Positions 1 through 8,210 of a stretch of DNA of 64,000 nucleotides are shown here, in pieces; positions within the stretch are counted from its first letter, which is position 1, and each line of letters opens with the position of its first letter. This stretch comes from Rothia endophytica (lineage in GTDB: Bacteria > Actinomycetota > Actinomycetes > Actinomycetales > Micrococcaceae). The notes beneath the pieces were generated by a model. The model was not told the origin of the DNA. It saw only the letters and a program-made list of their open reading frames with translations, and did no database searches. Location: positions 1-64,000 of the forward strand of contig NZ_CAKMSJ010000011.1 in assembly GCF_928381505.1 (NCBI RefSeq). The letters run 5' to 3'. Position numbers and translations under genes: made by a program.

Positions 1-112
1 GTGGTTATAGCAAGAGGGAAACACCCGGTTCCATTCCGAACCCGGAAGTTAAGGCTCTTTGCGCTGATGGTACTGCACTGGTGACGGTGTGGGAGAGTAG
101 GTCACCGCCGCA
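1..112 (+). rRNA. rrf: 5S ribosomal RNA, 5' end cut by the window
   Basis: The stretch holds the universal 5S core CCATTCCGAACCCGGAAG near base 32 and the 3' landmark GGGAGAGTAGG near base 91. The closing helix is formed by a 3' strand TCACCGCCG, whose complement implies that about 5 bases of the 5' strand lie before base 1. The 16S and 23S genes would then be upstream of the window. No tRNA follows; a strong terminator does, so this is the end of an rRNA operon. The 3' boundary is accurate to a few bases. Confidence 0.95.
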
Positions 113-125
113 ATTATTTTAGATA

Positions 126-166
126 AGGAGGGGTTTCTGCCTAACGGCAGGAACCCCTCCTTTTTT
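126..166 (+). terminator. Rho-independent terminator of the rRNA operon
   Basis: The arms AGGAGGGGTTTCTGCC and GGCAGGAACCCCTCCT form an almost perfect 16-bp stem around a TAAC loop and are followed by a run of six T. It sits 14 nt after the 5S gene. Confidence 0.95.
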
Positions 167-341
167 GTGTACTTTTAACATGCTTCATCTGTCCCCTAGC
201 GCACCTAAAGTAAGCTAGCTCATTCCCAAACCAATACTTTCCTGGGAAAGCAGGGATAGGGGCTTCCTGACCCCGATTCTCAGAATAAATCACGGTAGGC
301 TTGTCCTAAACTATTATTCTTCAAGAAAGAGAGCACCTTCA

Positions 342-1223
342 GTGTCAAAGGGAAGTGTATCCTCAGCTGACGCCCGTGAGCGCGCCCGCCAGCTGGCAGC
401 TCAGCAGGCAAAGAAATCATCAAAATCATCCACTCGTTGGATCCAGCTAACCGTCCTTGCCGTTGTGCTACTTATCGTGGGTATCATCGCGGTAGTAGTC
501 GTTAACGGCAACAAAAACCAGATTGCTGAATCAGGCCCCGTTCCAGCGTCTGCTAACCAGTACGGTGGTATCGTCCTGACAGCTGATGGCATTAAACAAA
601 ACACCAGCACTGAAGAGACCCGCGACGTTAACAACCTGGGTGAGTCAGAGAACAAATACACCAACGCAGAAGGCGCTGAAGTTGCTATGCCCCTAGGTGT
701 GGCTACTGCTGAGGAAGCTGAGAATAACGGGGAACCGGTCCGCGTCACCGTCTTCCAGGATTACGACTGCGTGCATTGTGCACAGTTTGAGACCCAGTAC
801 GGTGATGAGGTCGAAGAACTGGTGAAGAGCGGCAAAATCACTCTGGAGGTCCGCAACTTGACCTTCCTAGATGCTTCAAGCCCTAGCTTCTACTCAGCCC
901 GCACGAACAACGTTGCCTTCGCTGTAGCTGAGCAGGTATCCAGTGAACAGTTCCTGGAATTCCAGAAGGAAATCTTCAGCCACCAGGGCACCGGCGGACT
1001 TTCTAACGAAGAGCTCGTAGACATTGCTTCCAAGTACGGCGCCGATGTGCAGGGCGCAGTCAGCGACAACACCTGGCGTCCCTTCGTTAACGTTGTGACC
1101 ATGGAATCATCCACTAACGGAATCTCCGGAACCCCCACTATCTTTGCAGATGGTGAGCAGTTCACCGCATCTGATTTCTCATCCTGGATCAACCAGAAGA
1201 TTGACGCTAAAGAATCTAACTAA
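342..1223 (+). CDS. Membrane-anchored DsbA/DsbG-like thioredoxin-fold protein
   Basis: A 293-residue protein predicted to act outside the membrane as a thiol-disulfide oxidoreductase. Residues 1-32 are polar and positive, one transmembrane helix spans about 33-54, and a linker leads to a DsbA-type thioredoxin domain from about 133. The redox motif is C143-V-H-C146 in the context FQDYDCVHC, and the cis-proline loop is seen as SGTPTIF near the C-terminus. Length and layout match the Thioredoxin_4 family common in actinobacteria. The start is GTG, chosen because AAGAAAGAGAG lies just upstream and the next in-frame starts would lose the anchor. It is a single-gene unit closed by a terminator. Its client proteins cannot be told from the sequence. 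Confidence 0.88.
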   Translation: MSKGSVSSADARERARQLAAQQAKKSSKSSTRWIQLTVLAVVLLIVGIIAVVVVNGNKNQIAESGPVPASANQYGGIVLTADGIKQNTSTEETRDVNNLGESENKYTNAEGAEVAMPLGVATAEEAENNGEPVRVTVFQDYDCVHCAQFETQYGDEVEELVKSGKITLEVRNLTFLDASSPSFYSARTNNVAFAVAEQVSSEQFLEFQKEIFSHQGTGGLSNEELVDIASKYGADVQGAVSDNTWRPFVNVVTMESSTNGISGTPTIFADGEQFTASDFSSWINQKIDAKESN

Positions 1224-1293
1224 AGCTCCTCATCACTCCCGTATTTGTTCAGGAACACTGGAATAATGCAATAAACTGGGAAACGTACTTGTA

Positions 1294-1344
1294 GGGACAG
1301 CTACAGGGTCGGCTATATGCCGGTCTGTAGCTGTTCCTTTTTCT
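1294..1344 (+). terminator. Rho-independent terminator after the DsbA-like gene
   Basis: GGGACAGCTACAG pairs with CTGTAGCTGTTCC, with an inner GTCGGC/GCCGGT pairing, and is followed by TTTTTCTTT. It lies just before the nucleoside hydrolase ribosome-binding site, so it separates the two genes. Confidence 0.9.
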
Positions 1345-1366
1345 TTACCTTTTCAAGGAGAAGCTC

Positions 1367-2356
1367 TTGCCCCTGCGCCTTCTGATAGATTGCGACCCAG
1401 GTATTGACGATGCTCTAGCTCTTGCCTACGCCTTTGCTCACCCCCAGGTCAGCGTAGAAGGCATCGTGGCCACCGGTGGAAATGTAAGCACTGAACAGGT
1501 AGGCAGGAATATTCGCGGACTCCTCCATCTGCTGGGCGTACCGCATACCCGCTGGGAGCTAGGGGCTATGAACCCTCTTGCCCAAGCTCTGACAACAACT
1601 GAGGAAACTCATGGGCCTCTGGGAACCGGGTACGCCTCGCTGCCTGGTCAGCAGGAGCCCACCGGAAAAGAGCACGGTAGGGGAGCAGAGCTGTGGGTTG
1701 AGGCCGCTACCCGTTACCCAGGTGAGCTGCACGGGCTCGTCCTGGGACCAAGCACCAATCTTGCCCTGGCTATTGAACTAGACCCCACCTTGACCAGCAA
1801 ACTGGCCAGTCTACACATCATGGGTGGGGCTCTGAACCACCGCGGTAACACTATGCCCACCACAGAGTGGAACGTGCATTCAGACCCTGAAGCTCTCTCC
1901 CGGGTACTTGCCGCCTTCGACAACACAGGTGCTGCCTGCTTGCCGGTACTCTGCCCGCTAGACCATACCGAGAATAGCCTCATGACTCCGGGTCGCCGGG
2001 CCGCACTAACCGCTGGGGGAGGTGCTCTGCTAGATGCCCTGGATCTGGCTCTGCAGTTCTATATGGAATTTCATGAATCAGACGGATTGGGCTTCATCGC
2101 TCACGTGCATGACCCCTTTGTCACTGCACTTGCAGTCAATAGCGCGCTAGATAGCGATCTGGTGCTGGCCCAGAGTCTGCCCGTGGCGTTAGACGTTGAA
2201 CTGACCGGTAGTCTGACCCGCGGCCAGACAATTGCCGACTGGCTAGGACGCTGGGGCAGAGAACCCAATGCAAGGGCACTGGTCTCTGCGGACGCTGAGA
2301 CCTTCTTTGAACACTTCATCGCTACCGTTCGAGCGCGGTATGCGGTGGCAACTTAG
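1367..2356 (+). CDS. Inosine-uridine type nucleoside hydrolase
   Basis: A 329-residue protein of the IUNH family, which hydrolyses the N-glycosidic bond of ribonucleosides to give ribose and free base. The family's calcium and ribose site DCDPGIDDA is at residues 8-16, and NVHSDPEA appears in mid-protein as expected. The start is TTG, preceded at 6 nt by AAGGAG; no ATG gives the conserved N-terminal strand. No signal peptide is seen, so it is cytosolic. It is followed 44 nt later by a complete ECF transporter, which suggests that imported nucleosides or ribosides are cleaved inside the cell. Base preference (purine or pyrimidine) cannot be read from sequence alone. Confidence 0.9.
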   Translation: MPLRLLIDCDPGIDDALALAYAFAHPQVSVEGIVATGGNVSTEQVGRNIRGLLHLLGVPHTRWELGAMNPLAQALTTTEETHGPLGTGYASLPGQQEPTGKEHGRGAELWVEAATRYPGELHGLVLGPSTNLALAIELDPTLTSKLASLHIMGGALNHRGNTMPTTEWNVHSDPEALSRVLAAFDNTGAACLPVLCPLDHTENSLMTPGRRAALTAGGGALLDALDLALQFYMEFHESDGLGFIAHVHDPFVTALAVNSALDSDLVLAQSLPVALDVELTGSLTRGQTIADWLGRWGREPNARALVSADAETFFEHFIATVRARYAVAT

Positions 2357-2400
2357 CGGAAACTGCTCTATAAAAAGAACGATTATTTTATAAGGAAATC

Positions 2401-3246
2401 ATGCACACGACATCTGGACAGAGGCTCTCACCAGCAAATGTGACCCTCGGTAAAACAAAGAAACAAGAACCGGTAGAACCCATGACCAAGGGGCAGAAAA
2501 TACTCAGTGCTTTGGGTGCCTCTGCCATCGCAGCAACCTACCTCTTTGCCGTGTTAACCGCTGGTGGGGGTGCCAACTACACCGGCTACCTCGAGAACAC
2601 AGCTCAAGCGCAGGCAGCGCTATCAATGCCTATCATGGTGGGCTACGCGGTAGGAGTAGTTTTACTACTCGCCGCAAATCTTTCGCGGTTGCCCCTTTCC
2701 ATCATCGCTCTTCTTCCGTTCGCAGCCGCTTTCAACATCATCCTCGGTCAGATTATTGGATTTTCTGGGGTGCCTCTTTATTTAGACTCTGTAGCTACCG
2801 TACTTATCGGTCTGCTAGCGGGGCCGGCTGCGGGCGTCCTGACGGGGATAATTACCAACCTTGCTTGGGGGCTCACCATCAACCCCACAGCTATTCCTTT
2901 TACAGCTGGCGCTGCAACTATTGGCCTCCTTGCTGGCCTGGCAGGGCGCTACGGGCTACATAAGAGGCTGTGGGCGCTGCTGATAGCAGGACTCTTTACC
3001 GGGGTCATCGCTGGCTTGCTTGGTGCCCCCATCGCAGCCTTCGTCTTTGGAGGTGGGCAGGGTGTGGGAACCGGATCCATCGTCGCAACTCTGCAGGCAG
3101 CAGGTCAGTCTCTACTGGGGGCTACCACTTTGCAGTCCCTCTTATCAGACCCCTTAGATAAGACCATTGCCTTTCTCTTGGCCTGGGTTTTATTCAGAGG
3201 GCTGCCGGCACGGGTGCTCCAACAGTTCCATCCTACCCATGCGTAA
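2401..3246 (+). CDS. ECF transporter S component, predicted nucleoside or base uptake
   Basis: A 281-residue membrane protein with about six hydrophobic helices, typical of the substrate-binding S component of energy-coupling factor transporters. Its core region around PLYLDSVATVLIGLLAGP matches the ECF S-component pattern in which a short amphipathic helix precedes a Gly/Ala-rich helix. A polar N-terminal tail of about 30 residues precedes helix 1; ATG 2401 is supported by AAGGAAATC just upstream, although M28 (MTKGQK) would also give a whole membrane domain. It lies between a nucleoside hydrolase and the T component. The substrate is inferred from that neighbour and not from recognised binding residues. 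Confidence 0.82.
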   Translation: MHTTSGQRLSPANVTLGKTKKQEPVEPMTKGQKILSALGASAIAATYLFAVLTAGGGANYTGYLENTAQAQAALSMPIMVGYAVGVVLLLAANLSRLPLSIIALLPFAAAFNIILGQIIGFSGVPLYLDSVATVLIGLLAGPAAGVLTGIITNLAWGLTINPTAIPFTAGAATIGLLAGLAGRYGLHKRLWALLIAGLFTGVIAGLLGAPIAAFVFGGGQGVGTGSIVATLQAAGQSLLGATTLQSLLSDPLDKTIAFLLAWVLFRGLPARVLQQFHPTHA

Positions 3247-3997
3247 AGCCATTGCCCGGGTGCACCCCAAAACCTGGTTGATTTTTGGGCTCAGTGGGTT
3301 GCTGCTTTCCTTTACGCCTCTACCGCTGGGTGCCAGAGGGGCGCTACTGGTAGGTTTCTTGATGATTTTTGCGTTTGCAGGTTCATTTGCTCAATTCTTA
3401 CGTTTTAGTCTGGTGGGCCTATTGCCTGTTGCCCTGATAGCTTGGAGCATCCAAGCGGTTAGCTACAGGGGGCAGACCATCTACACCAGCTGGGAGCCTG
3501 TGCCTGGCGTCCTCTTTAGCGTTACTGCTGAGGGACTAGCATTTGGAGGGCACATGGCACTGCAGATTCTCAGCTTTGGAGCTAGCTGCTCGCTGGTCTC
3601 GTTGCTCATCAGCCCCCTGGGTCTTCGTAGCGCGCTGACGTCCTGGAACCTGCCACCCCGGCTGGTGTACCTGCTGTGTGCCTCTCTCAACGCGCCCAGG
3701 CAACTAGGCTTTTATGCAGAGCTGGCGACAGAAGCTGGGCGGGCGAGGGGCCTGGCCGATTCAAAGCTCACGCACCGAATCTGGCTTCGAATACGGACAG
3801 CCTCTGCACTCTCCAACCTGGTGCTCCTGGACCAGGAGGTGCGCGGAAGAAGCCTCGCTCACCGAGGGGTTGAACAGAAAGGGCACCGTACCTATCTAAT
3901 GAATACCCCAGATAGCGCTGGGCAGGTAGTTGTACGCTGGGCTGTGCTTGGGGCAAGCGCCCTGCTTTCCCTGGTGAGTTACGTGGTAGCTCTATGA
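3239..3997 (+). CDS. ecfT: ECF transporter T component (EcfT/CbiQ family)
   Basis: A 252-residue transmembrane protein that couples the ATPase to the S component. Hydrophobic helices fill the first 110 residues and the last 25. The cytoplasmic coupling segment carries the two Ala-Arg-Gly type motifs, seen as GRARGL and EVRGRSL; the second is a variant (VRG). The ATG lies in an 8-bp overlap with the stop of the S component, a strong sign of translational coupling, so a longer start inside the S gene is rejected. It overlaps the ATPase gene by 4 bp (ATGA). Confidence 0.88.
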   Translation: MRKAIARVHPKTWLIFGLSGLLLSFTPLPLGARGALLVGFLMIFAFAGSFAQFLRFSLVGLLPVALIAWSIQAVSYRGQTIYTSWEPVPGVLFSVTAEGLAFGGHMALQILSFGASCSLVSLLISPLGLRSALTSWNLPPRLVYLLCASLNAPRQLGFYAELATEAGRARGLADSKLTHRIWLRIRTASALSNLVLLDQEVRGRSLAHRGVEQKGHRTYLMNTPDSAGQVVVRWAVLGASALLSLVSYVVAL

Positions 3998-5277
3998 CAA
4001 CCTTTTCGCGTAACGACTTGCTACTTCTCGATAACCCGAGGGCCCGGGTGATGGTCACCGGGCAAGACGGTAGCGGCAAGAGTCAAGTAGCCCGAGATTT
4101 TGCTGATGCGCGCGGGGGAATCTATATGCCCTGCGCCCCCTACGCCCATATGAGCGGGCTAGCCGCCACCGTCGCAGATGAAATCGCCTTGGGGCTAGAA
4201 TGCAGTGTGCGGAACGCTAGGGAGCTAACCAGTGCTGTTCAAGCAATAGCCGCTGACTTAGGGATTGAAGGGCTACTGGGTGCTGACCCACTCAAGCTAT
4301 CGGGTGGGCAAACCCAGCTGGTCGCGCTAGCTGCTCTCTTGGTCATGCGTGTACCCGCGCTTGCTATCGAAGAGCCACTTCGCGGGTTAGACCAGCAAAT
4401 GCAGGCACGTGTACTGGAGACTCTCAGTGCCTATGAAGGACCGGTGCTATGGGTTTCAGCTCGCCCTACAGCCGGTGAAAGAGACATCGCCAGCCACGTG
4501 CTCGACCTCGGTCAGGGAAAGAGCAGTTATCAGCCCGTGGGTCTGCGGCTTCCCTCGCGCCTACCCATGACCCTAAAGGGGCAGGACCTGGGGATTTCCC
4601 CTCTTCTCCCCGCGCGGCGTCGTCGACGAACCAAGCAAAAGACCCTGCCGCTACAGCAGAACCTGTCCTGTAGCCTCAGTGGCGGAGAAGCCCTCCTGGT
4701 AAGCGGAGCTAATGGCAGCGGTAAAAGTACCCTGTTACGCACCCTCGCTGGACTGCAGCCCCCAGCATCCGGAGTGGTGCTAGCTGGTGGAAAAGAACCT
4801 GCCACGCTACCTGCTCCCCAGCGAGTACGGTACGTGCAACTGGTAGCTCAGAGCCCAGCTCACCATTTTCTGGCCTCCACCGTGGCTGAAGAACTGAAAC
4901 TAGGCGCCGGAGCTGACTCATCTCAGCTGGTCCGTGAAGGCTTGCTGGCTGCTATCGGTCTGCGGGGGCAAGAGAACATACACCCACTTGACCTGCTACC
5001 CGCACAGCAGCGGCTTCTGACCGTTGCGTCCGCACTTGCCGGGGCGACGCCCTGCCTCCTACTTGATGAGCCCACCGAACAGCTGGATGACCACGGACTG
5101 CGCTGCCTCATCAACCTGCTGCAGGCCCACCTGGGGGCTGGAGGTAGCCTCGTTATCGCAACACACGACCCGGCACTCAACACAGCTTTGCACGGTACCC
5201 ACCTGCACCTTACCTCAACCGTCAAGATGCGAAGCCCCATCCAATCCGCTATGCTAGATAGGCACCCGCCTCCTTAG
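3994..5277 (+). CDS. ecfA: Fused double ABC ATPase of the ECF transporter, with one degenerate ATP site
   Basis: A 427-residue protein with two ABC domains that powers the adjacent S and T components. Domain 1 has Walker A GQDGSGKS (23-30), signature LSGGQ (102-106) and a Walker-B-like LAIEEP (123-128) in which Asp is replaced by Glu; its H-loop His is missing (WVSARP). Domain 2 has Walker A GANGSGKST (238-246), LLLDEP (355-360) and the H-loop THD, but its signature is LLPAQ (334-338) instead of LSGGQ. The defects fall in one composite site (domain 1 nucleotide loops with domain 2 signature), leaving the other intact. The last 10 bases are also the start of tRNA-Thr. Confidence 0.87.
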   Translation: MTTFSRNDLLLLDNPRARVMVTGQDGSGKSQVARDFADARGGIYMPCAPYAHMSGLAATVADEIALGLECSVRNARELTSAVQAIAADLGIEGLLGADPLKLSGGQTQLVALAALLVMRVPALAIEEPLRGLDQQMQARVLETLSAYEGPVLWVSARPTAGERDIASHVLDLGQGKSSYQPVGLRLPSRLPMTLKGQDLGISPLLPARRRRRTKQKTLPLQQNLSCSLSGGEALLVSGANGSGKSTLLRTLAGLQPPASGVVLAGGKEPATLPAPQRVRYVQLVAQSPAHHFLASTVAEELKLGAGADSSQLVREGLLAAIGLRGQENIHPLDLLPAQQRLLTVASALAGATPCLLLDEPTEQLDDHGLRCLINLLQAHLGAGGSLVIATHDPALNTALHGTHLHLTSTVKMRSPIQSAMLDRHPPP

Positions 5278-5341
5278 CTCAGCTGGCCAGAGCACCTGTC
5301 TTGTAAACAGGGGGTCACCGGTTCGAATCCGGTAGGGGGCT
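5268..5341 (+). tRNA. tRNA-Thr(TGT)
   Basis: The acceptor GCCTCCT pairs with AGGGGGC (one T-G pair), the D stem is GCTC/GAGC, the anticodon stem CCTGT/ACAGG encloses CTTGTAA with anticodon TGT, and the T arm is ACCGG-TTCGAAT-CCGGT. CCA is not encoded. The first 10 bases lie inside the end of the ECF ATPase gene, so the tRNA must be processed from a transcript sharing that region or have a promoter inside the gene. Confidence 0.96.
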
Positions 5342-5404
5342 CTGAATAAATAAAAGTCTGCGATCGGACGGCACCTGAAGCGGTGACCATTCAGTCGCAG
5401 ATTT
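5320..5404 (+). repeat. Direct repeat, copy 1 (tRNA-Thr 3' end plus hairpin)
   Basis: An 85-bp sequence that starts in the T arm of tRNA-Thr and continues through AATAAATAAAAG into a hairpin (outer stem TCTGCGA/TCGCAGA, inner stem CACC/GGTG) followed by TTTCTTT. It is repeated without mismatch 120 bp downstream. The hairpin with its T-rich tail probably terminates the ECF/tRNA transcript. Confidence 0.95.
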
Positions 5405-5439
5405 CTTTCCTCGCGCGCTCGGAATCTGCTCCCTCATCT

Positions 5440-5524
5440 GGTTCGAATCCGGTAGGGGGCTCTGAATAAATAAAAGTCTGCGATCGGACGGCACCTGAAG
5501 CGGTGACCATTCAGTCGCAGATTT
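5440..5524 (+). repeat. Direct repeat, copy 2 (tRNA-Thr 3' fragment plus hairpin)
   Basis: Identical to bases 5320-5404. It includes the last 22 bases of the tRNA (GGTTCGAATCCGGTAGGGGG and two more) but no other tRNA part, so it is a tRNA remnant and not a gene. After the repeat the two copies differ at one base (C or G) and agree again for TTTCC. Between the copies are 35 unique bases. Confidence 0.95.
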
Positions 5525-5792
5525 GTTTCCCCATGCCTTAAAATCCATACCTGCACAGCCCTGACCGTTTGGCTATTGAAACACTTTTGTGCAGAAGAAC
5601 GCACTTGCGAGCCCGTTATTCCAAAATGCCTGCGTGGTAAACTAAATGCTGACCACGGGGGAGGACGCAAGCGCTCGCCAGGCGCTACCGTGCTTACCCA
5701 AACAACCTGATTTGCTCCAGCGAATCAGGTTTTTTCCATCACGGGATAAAAGTCGTGTTGCGGCTCACCACCCCATGCGGAAGGCAACACAC
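5525..5792 (+). other. Intergenic stretch before the acyltransferase
   Basis: No convincing gene is seen. A terminator lies at 5704-5735, so a short transcript could begin near the -10-like TAAACT at 5638 and end there. The in-frame ATG at 5646 is upstream of that terminator and is therefore not used as the acyltransferase start. Confidence 0.5.
5704..5735 (+). terminator. Rho-independent terminator
   Basis: AACCTGATT pairs perfectly with AATCAGGTT around a 10-nt loop and is followed by T residues. No gene ends just upstream on this strand, so it may close a short non-coding transcript or act as an attenuator. Confidence 0.8.
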
Positions 5793-7985
5793 ATGTCAAA
5801 GCAACCAGTGCTCCACCCTTCAAGCGAACGATTCATTGAGCAACCTCGCTTCCGCCCCGAAATTCAGGGCCTTCGTTCGCTCGCTGTCCTACTGGTCGTT
5901 ACCTACCACGTCTGGTTCGGGCGAGTATCAGGTGGCGTTGACGTGTTCCTCTTCATCTCAGCCTTCCTGCTTTCACTCTCGTCACTGAGAAAAATACACG
6001 ACGGCAAACCCCTCCAAGTCATCAAGTACTGGCTACACGTTTTTCAGCGTCTCCTACCAGCGGCCCTCACCGTCATCCTAGGCACCGTAGTAGCTGCCTA
6101 CTTTATCGTTGCCCCCTCTCGCTGGAGCTCACTACTCGCAGACGCTAAAGCCGCTGTTTTCTACTTCCTTAACTGGCGCCTCGCTCACAACGCCGTGGAC
6201 TACTACGCCCAGGACGCCACCACCAAAACACCCTTCCAGCACTTCTGGTCCCTCTCCATGCAGGGGCAGATCTTCATCCTTTGGCCGCTACTCTTTACCC
6301 TCGTAGGTTTACTGGTCTGGTACCTGCGCCTCAAAACTACAGGGGTGGCCCTGCTCGTCTTCGGTAGCGTATTTGTCGTATCACTGACCTTCTCCATCAG
6401 GGAAACCGCAACCAACCAGGCCTTCGCCTACTTTGATACCCGCACCCGCCTCTGGGAGTTCGCTGCCGGCGCTCTTTTGGCGATTCTGCTGCTGAAATGG
6501 CAAGCACCCCGCAAAGCACGCATCGCCATGGGCTGGCTAGGTATCGCCGGGCTGGTTTCCGCTGGCTGGTTGCTCCCCATCGAAACCGGTTTCCCCGGGT
6601 ACCTAGCGCTTTGGCCTTTACTCTCGGGCGCCATGGTTATCGCAGCCGGGCAGACAGATTCAAAGCTCGGGGCAGACCGTTTTCTCTCTGCAGCGCCCCT
6701 TCAAAAAATGGGTGCTATCTCCTACTGCCTCTACCTGGTGCACTGGCCGGCGCTCATCCTTTACACCACTGCTGTGGGTAAAGAACAAGCTGGCTGGCTA
6801 GACGGTAGCCTTATCATCCTTGGGTCGATTGCGCTGGCATGGGTGTTGCACACCTGCGTCGAAAAGCCCATGAGAGCATTAGACAAGAAACCTTTCATGA
6901 GTGCCCGCAAGAAGAAGGAAACTGACGCACCTCCTCTGCCCTGGGGTAAGAAGCCATCTATGGCATCAAAACTAGCCGGTTACCGCAGGCCCGTTGCCAC
7001 CCTCGCCGTACTTTTGGCTCTGGCGTCCTTACCTCTGAGCGCTGCTCAAGCCTGGGTGAATAAGCAAGAAGAAGAAACAATGGCTCGCGCTGAAACCGCT
7101 GGTTCTGCGGCATACCCGGGGGCACTAGCGTCAGACCTTAACGCTCGCTACCGTGACCTCCCCGTCCCCTTAGCAGACCCAGTCTCTCAATTTGATGGAC
7201 TCTCTGAGAACTGCACGGGCCAGTTCGCCGTTATTAACCCAGAGCTGGAACAATTCTGTTCCGCTCAAGCGTGGGGTGCAGAAGACGGCCCTTTGACCAT
7301 GATCGTCGGTGACTCTCACGCCGAGCAAAGCATCTCAATGATGCGCCCCATCGCACAGGATAACCACATGACCTTGATGGCCTACCTGCTGGGTGGCTGC
7401 AAGTTCCCTACCACCTCAAGCTGGGCGGACTGTAATAACTTCAGTACCGCTATGATCGAAGAAATCCTTGCTCAGAACCCTGCTAACGTTGTGCTGATTT
7501 CATCGGTCAGCATGGATAACGACCCCAACGACGGCACCCCACCCCGCTACGATGAGGCAGTTCAGCGTTTCACGGACGCAGGGATTAACGTTATTGGCAT
7601 CCGCGACAATCCTCGCTACGAGTACAACATGTATATCTGTGGCCAGGAAAATATGCGTTCTCTCTATGACTGTGGCGCCAACCGTGCCGATAAAGTGGCG
7701 GGTCCATCACCAGATAACGAGCTGATGGGAAATGCCAACTATTTCTCTATTGATCTCACCGAACAGCTCTGCCCTCAGGGCTGGTGCCCAGCCATCATGG
7801 GCAATGTCTTTGTCTACATCGATGACAACCACATCTCCAAAGCTTATGGGCAGACCCTTTCTCCCTTTGTACAGCAGCAACTTCAAACCCAAGAATGGAA
7901 CCCCTGGGGTGGTACTTCGCCTGAGGGTTATGGCAACGAAGAGGATGTCCTTGCTGAGGCTCTCGCCGAAAATGGTGAGCTATAA
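5793..7985 (+). CDS. OatA-like acyltransferase with C-terminal SGNH domain
   Basis: A 730-residue membrane protein predicted to O-acetylate a cell-envelope polymer. The N-terminal acyltransferase-3 domain (about residues 25-400) has some ten helices and the family pattern FRPEIQGLRSLAVLLVV..H. After another helix near residue 415 comes an extracellular SGNH hydrolase-type domain with the catalytic Ser block VGDSH and the C-terminal Asp/His block DDNH. This is the layout of peptidoglycan O-acetyltransferase OatA, but related proteins modify polysaccharides and lipids. The start at 5793 has GGAAGG 8 nt upstream; the earlier in-frame ATG at 5775 lacks such a site. It stands alone in its orientation block. 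Confidence 0.87.
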   Translation: MSKQPVLHPSSERFIEQPRFRPEIQGLRSLAVLLVVTYHVWFGRVSGGVDVFLFISAFLLSLSSLRKIHDGKPLQVIKYWLHVFQRLLPAALTVILGTVVAAYFIVAPSRWSSLLADAKAAVFYFLNWRLAHNAVDYYAQDATTKTPFQHFWSLSMQGQIFILWPLLFTLVGLLVWYLRLKTTGVALLVFGSVFVVSLTFSIRETATNQAFAYFDTRTRLWEFAAGALLAILLLKWQAPRKARIAMGWLGIAGLVSAGWLLPIETGFPGYLALWPLLSGAMVIAAGQTDSKLGADRFLSAAPLQKMGAISYCLYLVHWPALILYTTAVGKEQAGWLDGSLIILGSIALAWVLHTCVEKPMRALDKKPFMSARKKKETDAPPLPWGKKPSMASKLAGYRRPVATLAVLLALASLPLSAAQAWVNKQEEETMARAETAGSAAYPGALASDLNARYRDLPVPLADPVSQFDGLSENCTGQFAVINPELEQFCSAQAWGAEDGPLTMIVGDSHAEQSISMMRPIAQDNHMTLMAYLLGGCKFPTTSSWADCNNFSTAMIEEILAQNPANVVLISSVSMDNDPNDGTPPRYDEAVQRFTDAGINVIGIRDNPRYEYNMYICGQENMRSLYDCGANRADKVAGPSPDNELMGNANYFSIDLTEQLCPQGWCPAIMGNVFVYIDDNHISKAYGQTLSPFVQQQLQTQEWNPWGGTSPEGYGNEEDVLAEALAENGEL

Positions 7986-8131
7986 ACCCGAGAAACCGGC
8001 GCGAATAGACAAGAAAAGCACCCTGATCAGGAGCTTAGTCTAAGCAACTACTATTTCTTGAGGTCTGGATATCTAGCTGGTAAGTGTATGCACCAAGTAC
8101 ACCGTTTTGCGGATTAGCGCATAAAAACATA

Positions 8132-8160
8132 TTGTTATTATGTTTAGGTATACCTAATTC
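8132..8160 (+). promoter_or_regulatory. Promoter overlapping an iron-box-like palindrome
   Basis: A -35-like TTGTTA (8132) and -10-like TAATTC (8155) are 17 bp apart. Between and over them is the perfect 14-bp palindrome TTAGGTATACCTAA (8144-8157), which resembles the half-sites of DtxR/IdeR iron boxes. Binding there would block the promoter, fitting repression by iron of the downstream siderophore uptake operon. The regulator is not in the window. Confidence 0.72.
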
Positions 8161-8210
8161 CACTCCTAGCACTCCCTATCGCTAGACCGCTCTACCAGGA
8201 GAATACAGAA

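Noticed and set aside
5440..5462. A second tRNA gene
   Set aside because: Only the T-arm and acceptor 3' strand are present; D and anticodon arms are missing.
5315..5670. Two overlapping minus-strand reading frames with repeated residues across the tandem repeat
   Set aside because: They arise from the duplicated non-coding tRNA/terminator sequence and lack ribosome-binding sites.
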